A stretch of 5,466 bases of DNA from an uncultured delta proteobacterium (GTDB lineage: Bacteria; Myxococcota_A; Polyangia; Polyangiales; Polyangiaceae), in contig CAITLX010000199.1 of assembly GCA_903893335.1 (NCBI GenBank), positions 1 through 5,466 of the forward strand, in the 5' to 3' direction. Shown here one piece after another: positions 1 to 4,925 of this stretch. How positions within the stretch are numbered: position 1 is the stretch's first letter; each line of letters starts with the position of its first letter. The position numbers and the translations under genes are program-made. The notes below the pieces were generated by a model. That model made no database searches. It was not told where the DNA came from and worked only from the letters and a program-made list of their open reading frames with translations.

Positions 1-542
1 GGGCGTACCGCGCGCGCGACGAGCTCGCGGTCGGTGGAGCGCTCGAGCCGCGCGAGCTCCCCGAGCCGATGGCTCGCTCGCTCGGCCAGCGCGGCCAGCC
101 GGCTGCGCTCGGCGTCGGTGAACGTGCGCTCCTTGACGTCGATGGCGCAGAGCGCGCCGAGCACCGAGGTGCCGACCCCCACCGGCTCGCCGATGTAGGC
201 CCGGATGCCGTAGCGCTCGACGAGCTCCTGCGGCACGCGCTCGTCGGAGAGCGCGTCGCGCACCTCGAAGCGGCGCCCGTCACGGACGACGAACTGGCAG
301 AACGACGCGTCGCGATCGGTGGACCGCGCCACCTCGAGGTCGGGCGGCAACCCGACGTGCGCGCGGAAGAACTGCGTGCGCTCGAGCACCAGCGACACGA
401 GCGCGAGGGGCGTGTGGAGCGCCTCGGACACCTCGCGCACCACGTCCTGCAAGACCGGGTCGAGCTCGGCGTCGAGCACGCCACCCGTGGCCACCGCGAG
501 CCGGTCGCCGCTCTCCTGCCCCAACACGTCGATTCGCTGCAT
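1..542 (-). CDS. GAF-domain sensory protein, 5' part (continues beyond left edge)
   Basis: The minus strand is open from ATG at 542 to the window edge, giving about 180 residues with no stop. The start is supported by GAGAGGAAG (plus-strand 545-553), whose AGAGG core lies 5 bases before the ATG. After about 25 N-terminal residues the protein reads as a GAF domain: a helix (LDPVLQDVVREVSEALHTPL), strand (ALVSLVLERTQFFRAHVGLP), the segment DASFCQFVVRDG, then VRDALSDERVP, IRAYIGEPV, GALCAIDVKERTFTDAE and a closing helix LAALAERASHRLGELARLE. This order (F-C, D-A...D.R, G.P, G.LC.ID, L..LA) is typical of GAF domains at the N-terminus of kinases, cyclases or regulators. The ligand is unknown. The output domain lies outside the window, so kinase, GGDEF, phosphatase or stand-alone GAF are all possible. 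No membrane segment or signal peptide is seen. It is divergent from the chemotaxis genes, so a functional link is only inferred. Confidence 0.85.
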   Translation of the reverse strand, partial: MQRIDVLGQESGDRLAVATGGVLDAELDPVLQDVVREVSEALHTPLALVSLVLERTQFFRAHVGLPPDLEVARSTDRDASFCQFVVRDGRRFEVRDALSDERVPQELVERYGIRAYIGEPVGVGTSVLGALCAIDVKERTFTDAERSRLAALAERASHRLGELARLERSTDRELVARAVR

Positions 543-801
543 GGCTTCCTCTCGCACCCGACCCTACACCGCGCACGCCGAAGCGCACGCCCCCGCCCGC
601 TCTTTTCCAGCACTGCGGCGGCACGTGACGAATGGCGTCAGACCCCTGACGGCGCCTCGGCCAAACGTCCGAGGGGAGACCCCGCACGACGCTCTCGACG
701 GAGCGCTCGCAGCGGCGCAGGCGGCGCGCGAATGCCCCGAGACGAGACCGCTCGCCCCGCACGATCCCGGAACGGTACGGGGGATGCACTAGGCCTCCGC
801 C
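543..801. other. Divergent intergenic region between GAF gene and soluble MCP gene
   Basis: These 259 bases separate two divergent starts and should hold both promoters. Next to the GAF start is its ribosome binding site. Around 626-651 are three TGACG half-sites (separate entry). Near the MCP start, ATCCC (764-768) and GGGAT (781-785) form a weak inverted repeat with a 12-base loop. I see no convincing sigma-70 -35/-10 pair, no sigma-54 GG-N10-GC element and no flagellar sigma-28 element on either strand. Plus-strand reading frames through this stretch look like shadows continuing from the antisense of the GAF gene. Confidence 0.6.
626..651. promoter_or_regulatory. Candidate operator: three TGACG half-sites
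   Basis: TGACG occurs at 626-630, its reverse complement CGTCA at 636-640, and TGACG again at 647-651. The starts are 10 and 11 bases apart, close to one helical turn. The first pair is a perfect inverted repeat with a 5-base spacer. The second pair extends to CGTCAG (636-641) and CTGACG (646-651), a perfect 6-base inverted repeat around ACCC. The first half-site also overlaps a CACGTG palindrome (622-627). The position in a divergent promoter region fits a dimeric regulator. The sequence pattern is seen directly; the operator role is inferred, and CGTC-type words are common in this composition. Confidence 0.3.
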
Positions 802-1815
802 GTGAGCGGATCGCCCAACTTGAACCTCCACGACGACGCGGGTGCCAACACCGGCCCGGCGCAAACCCTGCACCGCGTGAGCGGCGCGCTGGCCGATCAC
901 GTGGGCGAGGCGCGCTCGGAGCTGGAGCAAGCCCTCGGGGTGATGCGCTCGGCGGTGGCGGCGCTGTACGAGGGCTTCCGCGTGCTCGACCAGCAGACGC
1001 GCGCGCAGCAGACCGAGGTCGCCGAGCTCGTCGCGGCGCTCTCGGACGACGCGCGCGCCCGCGACGTCATCAGCGTGCGCCAGGCCGTGCGCGAGACGCT
1101 CGACGTGGTCAACGACCTGGGCCGCAGCCTCGGCGCGCTGGCCGACGACGGCCGCGAGAACTCCGAGAGCCTCGAGCAGATCTCGCGCCAGCAAGAGGGC
1201 GTCTTCGAGTCGCTCGCCGGCATCGACCGGATCGCGCAGCAGAGCCGCGTGCTCGCCCTCAACGCGACGATCGAGGCGCACCGCGCCGGCGAGAAGGGGC
1301 GCGCCTTCGGCGCCGTCGCCAGCGAGATGTCGGCGCTGATGAAGGACACCATCGCCTTCAACGAGCACGTCTCCGAGCAGCGCGACGTGGCGCGCGAGTC
1401 GATGCGGGTCATCCAGAGCGGCGTCGGCCAGCGCCTCGCGACCGACGTCGAGGCGGCGCGCGCCGCGAGCTCGCGCATCGAGAGCCTGGCCGAGCAGCTT
1501 CAGCGCCTCGACCGCACGATGTCCGAGCGCGTCACCCGCCTCGCCGACGCGACCACCGCCGTGCACGGCGCCGTGGGCGAGGCCGTGCGTGGATTGCAGT
1601 TCGAAGACATCGCGAGCCAGCTGCTCGCCCGCGTCGGCGACCGCCTGGTCGGCATCGAGCAGGTCGGCCTCGCCCTGCGCGAGGCCAGCGCCGGCGACGC
1701 CGCGCGCCTGATCTCCCTCGCTCCCGAGGCGCTCCGCGCCGACGGCGCCGAGGCCAAGGACCACCGCCCCGTCCACCAGACCAACGTGGATGCGGGGAGC
1801 GTGGAGCTGTTCTGA
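802..1815 (+). CDS. Soluble methyl-accepting chemotaxis-like signalling protein
   Basis: This 337-residue protein is a chemoreceptor signalling hairpin with no sensor domain, HAMP or membrane segment, so it should be cytoplasmic. Residues about 30-140 and 171-290 are two long Ala/Glu/Arg-rich helical arms. The tip is at about 141-170: RIAQQSRVLALNATIEAHRA followed by GEKGRAF. Residues equivalent to E. coli Tsr N381, E385, R388, E391 and R394 are kept (N154, E158, R161, E164, R167), while Tsr F373 is Gln146 here. Near the C-terminus is LQFEDIASQ (265-273), and the protein ends in VELF, not the NWETF-type tail that recruits CheR. Its role would be to bind CheW/CheA and set kinase activity from cytoplasmic input or via a partner protein. 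The GTG at 802 is chosen because an in-frame TAG at 790-792 blocks extension; only a weak AGG (791-793) precedes it, so a start at GTG 877 or 901 is possible. It is the first gene of the plus-strand series, 121 bases before cheY. Confidence 0.9.
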   Translation: MSGSPNLNLHDDAGANTGPAQTLHRVSGALADHVGEARSELEQALGVMRSAVAALYEGFRVLDQQTRAQQTEVAELVAALSDDARARDVISVRQAVRETLDVVNDLGRSLGALADDGRENSESLEQISRQQEGVFESLAGIDRIAQQSRVLALNATIEAHRAGEKGRAFGAVASEMSALMKDTIAFNEHVSEQRDVARESMRVIQSGVGQRLATDVEAARAASSRIESLAEQLQRLDRTMSERVTRLADATTAVHGAVGEAVRGLQFEDIASQLLARVGDRLVGIEQVGLALREASAGDAARLISLAPEALRADGAEAKDHRPVHQTNVDAGSVELF

Positions 1816-1839
1816 CGTGCGAACGGGGAACGACCCGGC

Positions 1840-1844
1840 GGAGG
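1840..1844 (+). promoter_or_regulatory. Strong Shine-Dalgarno sequence without an assigned gene
   Basis: GGAGG at 1840-1844 lies between the soluble MCP stop (1815) and cheY (1937). It is about 90 bases too far upstream to serve cheY, but sits 6 bases before GTG 1851, which opens a short frame ending on the cheY start. It is a better match to the anti-SD than most ribosome binding sites in the window. Confidence 0.35.
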
Positions 1845-1850
1845 TGTGAC

Positions 1851-1940
1851 GTGCGCGAATCGACCCGACATCCGAAACGAGCCTCGAGCGCAGACCCGCG
1901 CCGCGCGGCCACCTCGTGGCAGCCGCGAGGCGCACGATGA
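1851..1940 (+). CDS. Possible 29-residue leader peptide ahead of cheY
   Basis: GTG at 1851, 6 bases after GGAGG, opens a 29-codon frame: MRESTRHPKRASS, then ADPRRAATSWQPRGAR. The peptide is strongly basic (seven Arg and one Lys against one Glu and one Asp) and has no recognised family. Its TGA stop (1938-1940) overlaps the cheY ATG (1937-1939) as ATGA, the classic arrangement for translational coupling. The same frame is open far upstream as an artefact of GC content, so openness alone proves nothing; the case rests on the ribosome binding site, the 4-base overlap and the hairpin at 1912-1930 that this frame crosses. The function, if any, would be to control cheY translation and not to make a stable protein. 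Chance is a serious alternative. Confidence 0.25.
   Translation: MRESTRHPKRASSADPRRAATSWQPRGAR
1912..1930 (+). promoter_or_regulatory. Hairpin sequestering the cheY ribosome binding site
   Basis: CCTCGTGG (1912-1919) can pair with CCGCGAGG (1923-1930) as eight consecutive pairs including one G-U, closing a CAG triloop. The 3' arm contains the GAGG (1927-1930) that is the cheY Shine-Dalgarno sequence, 6 bases before ATG 1937. In mRNA this would limit independent initiation at cheY unless a ribosome arriving from upstream opens it. A competing 5-bp stem GCCAC/GTGGC (1908-1912 with 1916-1920) would free the ribosome binding site. The pairing is seen directly; regulation is inferred, and GC-rich sequence forms such stems easily. 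Confidence 0.35.
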
Positions 1941-2302
1941 GCCGCACGATCCTCGTCGTCGACGACTCGCTGTCGATGCGCCAGATGGTGAGCCACACGC
2001 TCGAACAGGCAGGCTACGCCGTGAAGGCGGCCGTCAATGGCCGCGAGGGGCTCGAGGTCGCGCAAGCCAATGCGGTCGACCTCGTGGTGACCGACGTGAA
2101 CATGCCCGAGATGGACGGCATCGCCCTCGTGCGCGCTCTGCGCGCCGAGCCCAACCACCGCTACACCCCAATCCTGGTGCTCACGACCGAGTCGACCGAC
2201 ACGAAGAAGGCCGAGGGCAAGGCCGCCGGCGCCACCGGCTGGCTCGTCAAGCCCTTCTCCCCCGACCAGCTGCTCAAGGTCGTCACCAAGGTGCTGCCGT
2301 GA
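1937..2302 (+). CDS. cheY: CheY-family single-domain response regulator
   Basis: This 121-residue protein is a complete receiver domain with no output domain, the usual CheY size. It should take phosphate from CheA and pass the signal to a flagellar motor or another target. The acidic pocket is D9/D10 (ILVVDDS) and the phospho-acceptor is D53 (VVTDVNMPEMDG). The switch Thr is T83 (VLTTES), and the conserved Lys is K105 in WLVKPF. The aromatic switch position, Tyr106 in E. coli CheY, is Trp102 here. The run TESTDTKKAEGKAAGATGW is typical of CheY proteins encoded beside cheA in many proteobacteria. ATG 1937 is chosen over GTG 1916 because it places the start directly before the conserved first strand, has GAGG 6 bases upstream (1927-1930), and leaves the extra MAAARRT unneeded. 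The STAS gene follows after 41 bases. Whether it acts on motility or another output cannot be told. Confidence 0.96.
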   Translation: MSRTILVVDDSLSMRQMVSHTLEQAGYAVKAAVNGREGLEVAQANAVDLVVTDVNMPEMDGIALVRALRAEPNHRYTPILVLTTESTDTKKAEGKAAGATGWLVKPFSPDQLLKVVTKVLP

Positions 2303-2343
2303 AGTCGCGGCGCCCCACCGCACGTCCCGAAGAGAGGCCCCCC

Positions 2344-2655
2344 ATGTTGCTCAAGCTCCACGACAAGCTGACGATCGCCAGCGCCGACGAGCTCAAGGCG
2401 ACGCTCGTCGCGGCGCTCGACGGCGGCGGCGACATCCTGCTCGACGCCACCGCCGTCGAGCAGATCGATCTGACCGGGCTGCAGCTGCTGTTCGCCGCGC
2501 ACAAGACCGCGGTGCGCAACGGAAAGACCTTCGCCTTCGCCGAGGGCGCCGCGAGCGAGGTCATCGACCTCGCCGCGCTGCGCGCCGGCTTCGCGCGCGA
2601 CGCCGACGACTCGAACACCAGCCTGTGGCTGCGGAGGTCTCATGAGCACGCCTGA
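2344..2655 (+). CDS. STAS-domain protein, CheA-associated
   Basis: This 103-residue protein is a stand-alone STAS domain, related in fold to anti-sigma-factor antagonists such as SpoIIAA. The pattern is a short N-terminal strand, LTIASADELKATLVAAL, then GGGDILLDATAVEQIDLTG (residues 27-45), LQLLFAAHKTAVRNGKTFAF, and a final helix ALRAGF. The position that carries the phosphorylatable Ser/Thr in SpoIIAA-type proteins appears to be Leu43 in D42-L-T-G45, with Thr44 next to it. The start has GAGAGG at 2332-2337, 6 bases before the ATG. The gene overlaps cheA by 14 bases (2642-2655), so the two are probably translationally coupled and made in matched amounts. A role as an accessory partner of CheA is inferred from position, by analogy with CheS of Sinorhizobium; homology to CheS was not tested. 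Confidence 0.88.
   Translation: MLLKLHDKLTIASADELKATLVAALDGGGDILLDATAVEQIDLTGLQLLFAAHKTAVRNGKTFAFAEGAASEVIDLAALRAGFARDADDSNTSLWLRRSHEHA
2633..2637 (+). promoter_or_regulatory. cheA ribosome binding site inside the STAS gene
   Basis: GGAGG at 2633-2637 lies within the last codons of the STAS gene, 4 bases before the cheA ATG at 2642. It is a strong match with slightly short spacing, and supports this ATG as the cheA start despite the overlap. Confidence 0.6.
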
Positions 2656-4765
2656 CCCGACGAGCGCGATGGAGCAGTTCGCCGCCACCTTTCGCGAGGA
2701 GGCGGCCGACCTCTTGACCGACGTCGAGACGACGCTGCTCGCCCTCGAGACGAGCCCGGACGACCCGGACCTCATCGCGCGCGCCTTCCGCGCGCTGCAC
2801 ACCATCAAGGGCTCGAGCGCGATGTTCGGCTTCACCGACATCACCACCTTCGCCCACGCGCTCGAGACGACCTTCGACGAGGTGCGCAAGGGCAACATCG
2901 CCGTCACCCCCGCGCTCGTGAGCCTCGCGCTCCAGGGCAAGGACCTCATCCGCTCGATGCTCGACGGCTCCGGCGCCGACACCAAAGAAGCCTGCGCCGA
3001 GGTCATCCACGCCCTGCGCGAGATGGACGTGGCCGCCCAGCCGCCCGCACCGGCAGCACCGCGCGTCTCCGCGCCTCGCCCGCCCGACCCGCCGGCAGTA
3101 GCGAAGACGTACCGCGTGGCGTTCCAGCCGCAGGCAGACCTCCTGAAGGACGGGACCAACCCGCTCGGGCTCTGGACGGAGCTGCTCGAGCTCGGCTCGG
3201 GCGAGGTCGTCGCCACCACCGACCAGATCCCGCCGCTGCACGACCTCGTACCCGACGCCTGCTACGTCGCCTGGGACGCCGTCCTCACCACGCAGAAGGA
3301 CGAGGCCGCCCTGCGCGACGTCTTCCTCTTCGTCGAGGACCGCGGCGCGCTGACGATCACGCTCGCCGACGACGGCGAGAGCGACACCGAGGACGACAAG
3401 AAGCTCGGGCAGATCCTCATCGAGCGCGGCTCGATCCGCCCCGAGCAGCTGCAAGCCGCGCTGGCCGCCCAGCCTCGCCTCGGCACCATCCTCACCGTCG
3501 GCGGCACCGTCGCGCCCGACCAGGTCGCCGCCGCGCTGGCCGAACAGCGCGTCACGCGCCAGGCTCGCGCCGAGCGCGCCGCCGGCGCGCCCGTGGACGC
3601 CGCCGCGAGCGTGCGCGTCGCGGCCGACAAGCTCGACGACCTCGTCGATCTCGTCGGCGAGCTCGTCATCGCGCAGTCGCGCCTCACCCAGGTCGCCGCG
3701 AGCCGCGACGACCTCGAGCTGGTGGCGATCGCGGAGGACGTCGAGCGCCTCACGGCCGATCTCCGCGACAACACGCTCAACCTGCGCATGGTGCCGATCG
3801 GCTCCACGTTCAACCGGTTCAAGCGCCTGGTGCGCGACCTCTCGACCGAGCTCGGCAAGCAGATCGATCTCGTCACCGACGGCGCCGAGACCGAGCTCGA
3901 CAAGACCGTCATCGAGCGACTCGGCGACCCGCTGGTGCACATCATTCGCAACAGCTGCGACCACGGCATCGAGTCGCCCGCCGACCGCGAGGCCAGCGGC
4001 AAGCCGCCGACCGGCACCGTGCGGCTCGCGGCCTACCAGTCGGGCCCCAACGTCATCATCGAGATCCACGACGACGGCGCAGGGCTCGACGTCGAGGCGA
4101 TCCGCGAGAAGGCCATCGCGCGCGGGCTCATGGCCGCCGACGCCTCTCTCTCGGAGGGCGAGCTCTTTCAGCTCGTCTTCCTCGCCGGCTTCTCCACCGC
4201 CAAGTCCGTCTCCGTCGTCTCCGGGCGCGGCGTGGGCATGGACGTGGTCAAGCGCTCGATCGACGCGCTCCGCGGCACCGTCGAGCTCAAGAGCAAGCGC
4301 GGCGCGGGCACGACGCTCCGCATCAAGCTCCCGCTGACCCTCGCCATCATCGACGGGCTGCTCGTGTCGGTCGGCACCGGGCGCTACGTGCTGCCCATGT
4401 CGCTCGTCGAGGAGTGCGTCGAGATCAGCCGCGCGCAGGTCGAGGAGGCGCGCGGCGCCCACCTCGTACCCGTCCGCGGCGAGCTGGTGCCGTACATGCG
4501 CCTGCGCGAGTGGTTCCACGAGGAGGGGGAGCAGCCCCTCGTCGAGCAGATCGCCATCGCCAGCACCGAGGGGCGCCGCTTCGGCTTCGCCGTCGACGAC
4601 GTCATCGGCCAGCACCAGACCGTCATCAAGACGATGGGGCGAATGTACGGCGACACCGAGGGGCTCGCCGGCGCGACCATCCTCGGCGACGGCACCGTCG
4701 CGCTCATCGTCGACGTCGCAGGCGTCATTCGCAACGCCATCCCCGCGGGGCCGCCGCCGAGCTGA
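2642..4765 (+). CDS. cheA: Chemotaxis histidine kinase CheA
   Basis: This 707-residue CheA has the full kinase core. The HPt (P1) domain spans about 10-108, with phospho-acceptor His53 in LHTIKGSSAMFGF. A Pro/Ala-rich linker (132-153) leads to a region at about 156-245 (YRVAFQPQADLL...VFLFVEDRGALTI) at the place of the CheY-binding P2 domain. An acidic stretch (243-252) precedes two tandem 24-residue repeats (254-277 and 279-302). The P3 dimerization helices follow (about 323-385, LDDLVDLVGELVIAQSRL). The P4 ATP-binding domain shows the N box HIIRNSCDHGIE (433-444), G1 DDGAGLD (477-483), FSTA (517-520), G2 GRGVGMDVVK (528-537) and G3 GAGTTLRI (555-562). The P5 CheW-like domain covers about 570-700. 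There is no C-terminal receiver, so it is not a hybrid kinase. All catalytic residues expected for CheA are present. It should autophosphorylate at His53 in receptor arrays and donate to CheY Asp53. The start overlaps the STAS gene. Confidence 0.98.
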   Translation: MSTPDPTSAMEQFAATFREEAADLLTDVETTLLALETSPDDPDLIARAFRALHTIKGSSAMFGFTDITTFAHALETTFDEVRKGNIAVTPALVSLALQGKDLIRSMLDGSGADTKEACAEVIHALREMDVAAQPPAPAAPRVSAPRPPDPPAVAKTYRVAFQPQADLLKDGTNPLGLWTELLELGSGEVVATTDQIPPLHDLVPDACYVAWDAVLTTQKDEAALRDVFLFVEDRGALTITLADDGESDTEDDKKLGQILIERGSIRPEQLQAALAAQPRLGTILTVGGTVAPDQVAAALAEQRVTRQARAERAAGAPVDAAASVRVAADKLDDLVDLVGELVIAQSRLTQVAASRDDLELVAIAEDVERLTADLRDNTLNLRMVPIGSTFNRFKRLVRDLSTELGKQIDLVTDGAETELDKTVIERLGDPLVHIIRNSCDHGIESPADREASGKPPTGTVRLAAYQSGPNVIIEIHDDGAGLDVEAIREKAIARGLMAADASLSEGELFQLVFLAGFSTAKSVSVVSGRGVGMDVVKRSIDALRGTVELKSKRGAGTTLRIKLPLTLAIIDGLLVSVGTGRYVLPMSLVEECVEISRAQVEEARGAHLVPVRGELVPYMRLREWFHEEGEQPLVEQIAIASTEGRRFGFAVDDVIGQHQTVIKTMGRMYGDTEGLAGATILGDGTVALIVDVAGVIRNAIPAGPPPS
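3401..3547 (+). repeat. Two tandem 24-residue MshEN-like repeats in CheA
   Basis: CheA residues 254-277 (KLGQILIERGSIRP then EQLQAALAAQ) and 279-302 (RLGTILTVGGTVAP then DQVAAALAEQ) are two copies of one motif, separated by a single Pro. Both show K/R-L-G, hydrophobic pairs, G, I/V, P, L/V, L and a final Q at equal spacing. This is the pattern of the N-terminal domain of GspE/MshE-type secretion ATPases, which in MshE binds cyclic di-GMP. The repeat at protein level is seen directly; ligand binding is inferred. Confidence 0.7.
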
Positions 4766-4872
4766 CCCGCGCCACGCACTCCACGACCGGGCACCGGCGC
4801 TCCTGCCGACGCAAGGCCGTCGAACCACGAAGTCTCGAGCCACGAAACCATTGTTGTTGCGGACGACCGAGC

Positions 4873-4899
4873 GCTCCCCGGGGGGTGCGCCTGGGGAGC
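4873..4899 (+). promoter_or_regulatory. Inverted repeat upstream of the downstream receptor gene
   Basis: GCTCCCC (4873-4879) and GGGGAGC (4893-4899) form a perfect 7-base inverted repeat around a 13-base spacer, ending 12 bases before the ribosome binding site at 4912-4918. It could be an operator or an mRNA hairpin in the leader of the receptor gene. No T-run follows it, so it is not a typical terminator. Confidence 0.3.
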
Positions 4900-4911
4900 C
4901 GTCACGCGAGT

Positions 4912-4918
4912 GAAAGGG
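4912..4918 (+). promoter_or_regulatory. Ribosome binding site fixing the downstream receptor start
   Basis: GAAAGGG at 4912-4918 lies 7 bases before ATG 4926. An in-frame TGA at 4911-4913 excludes any start further upstream, so the two together fix the start at 4926. Confidence 0.65.
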
Positions 4919-4925
4919 TACGTCG

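Larger units (their letters stand above)
4766..4925 (+). other. Intergenic region between cheA and the downstream receptor gene
   Basis: These 160 bases hold no supported gene. They include a 5-bp stem CGACG/CGTCG (4807-4811 with 4818-4822), a direct repeat CCACGAA at 4825-4831 and 4840-4846 (15-base period), a locally AT-richer patch ending in TTGTTGTTGC (4851-4860), and a 7-bp inverted repeat at 4873-4899. No stem is followed by a T-tract, so no intrinsic terminator is supported. The gap is large enough for a separate promoter for the downstream gene, but no clear -35/-10 is visible. Confidence 0.5.

Noticed and set aside
319..792. Plus-strand 157-codon frame ending just before the soluble MCP
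   Set aside because: Half of it is antisense to the GAF gene, the rest is intergenic, and the product has no coherent domain pattern.
543..801. Sigma-54 or flagellar sigma-28 promoter for the chemosensory genes
   Set aside because: I looked for GG-N10-GC with TTGC and for TAAA...CCGATAA-like elements on both strands and found no acceptable match.
1916..1936. Upstream GTG start for cheY adding seven residues
   Set aside because: The receiver fold begins at MSRTILVVDD. ATG 1937 has GAGG at ideal spacing, while GTG 1916 would place the ribosome binding site inside the gene.
69..1940. Plus-strand 623-codon open frame across the GAF gene and the soluble MCP gene
   Set aside because: It is antisense to the GAF gene and out of frame with the MCP. 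Its product is low-complexity Arg/Ala/Pro with no domain, as expected from stop-poor GC-rich sequence. Only its last 29 codons are discussed, for other reasons.
280..1998. Minus-strand 572-codon open frame opposite the soluble MCP and cheY
   Set aside because: It crosses two well-supported genes and the divergent intergenic region, and has no family-like motifs. Composition explains it.
1846..2655. A 269-codon version of the STAS gene starting at GTG 1846
   Set aside because: The first 166 codons overlap cheY out of frame and read as Arg/His/Pro-rich noise. The STAS domain begins right at ATG 2344, which has its own ribosome binding site.
4807..4822. CGACG/CGTCG stem after cheA as a transcription terminator
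   Set aside because: The stem has only 5 pairs and is followed by CGAACCACG, not a T-tract. It is too weak to call.
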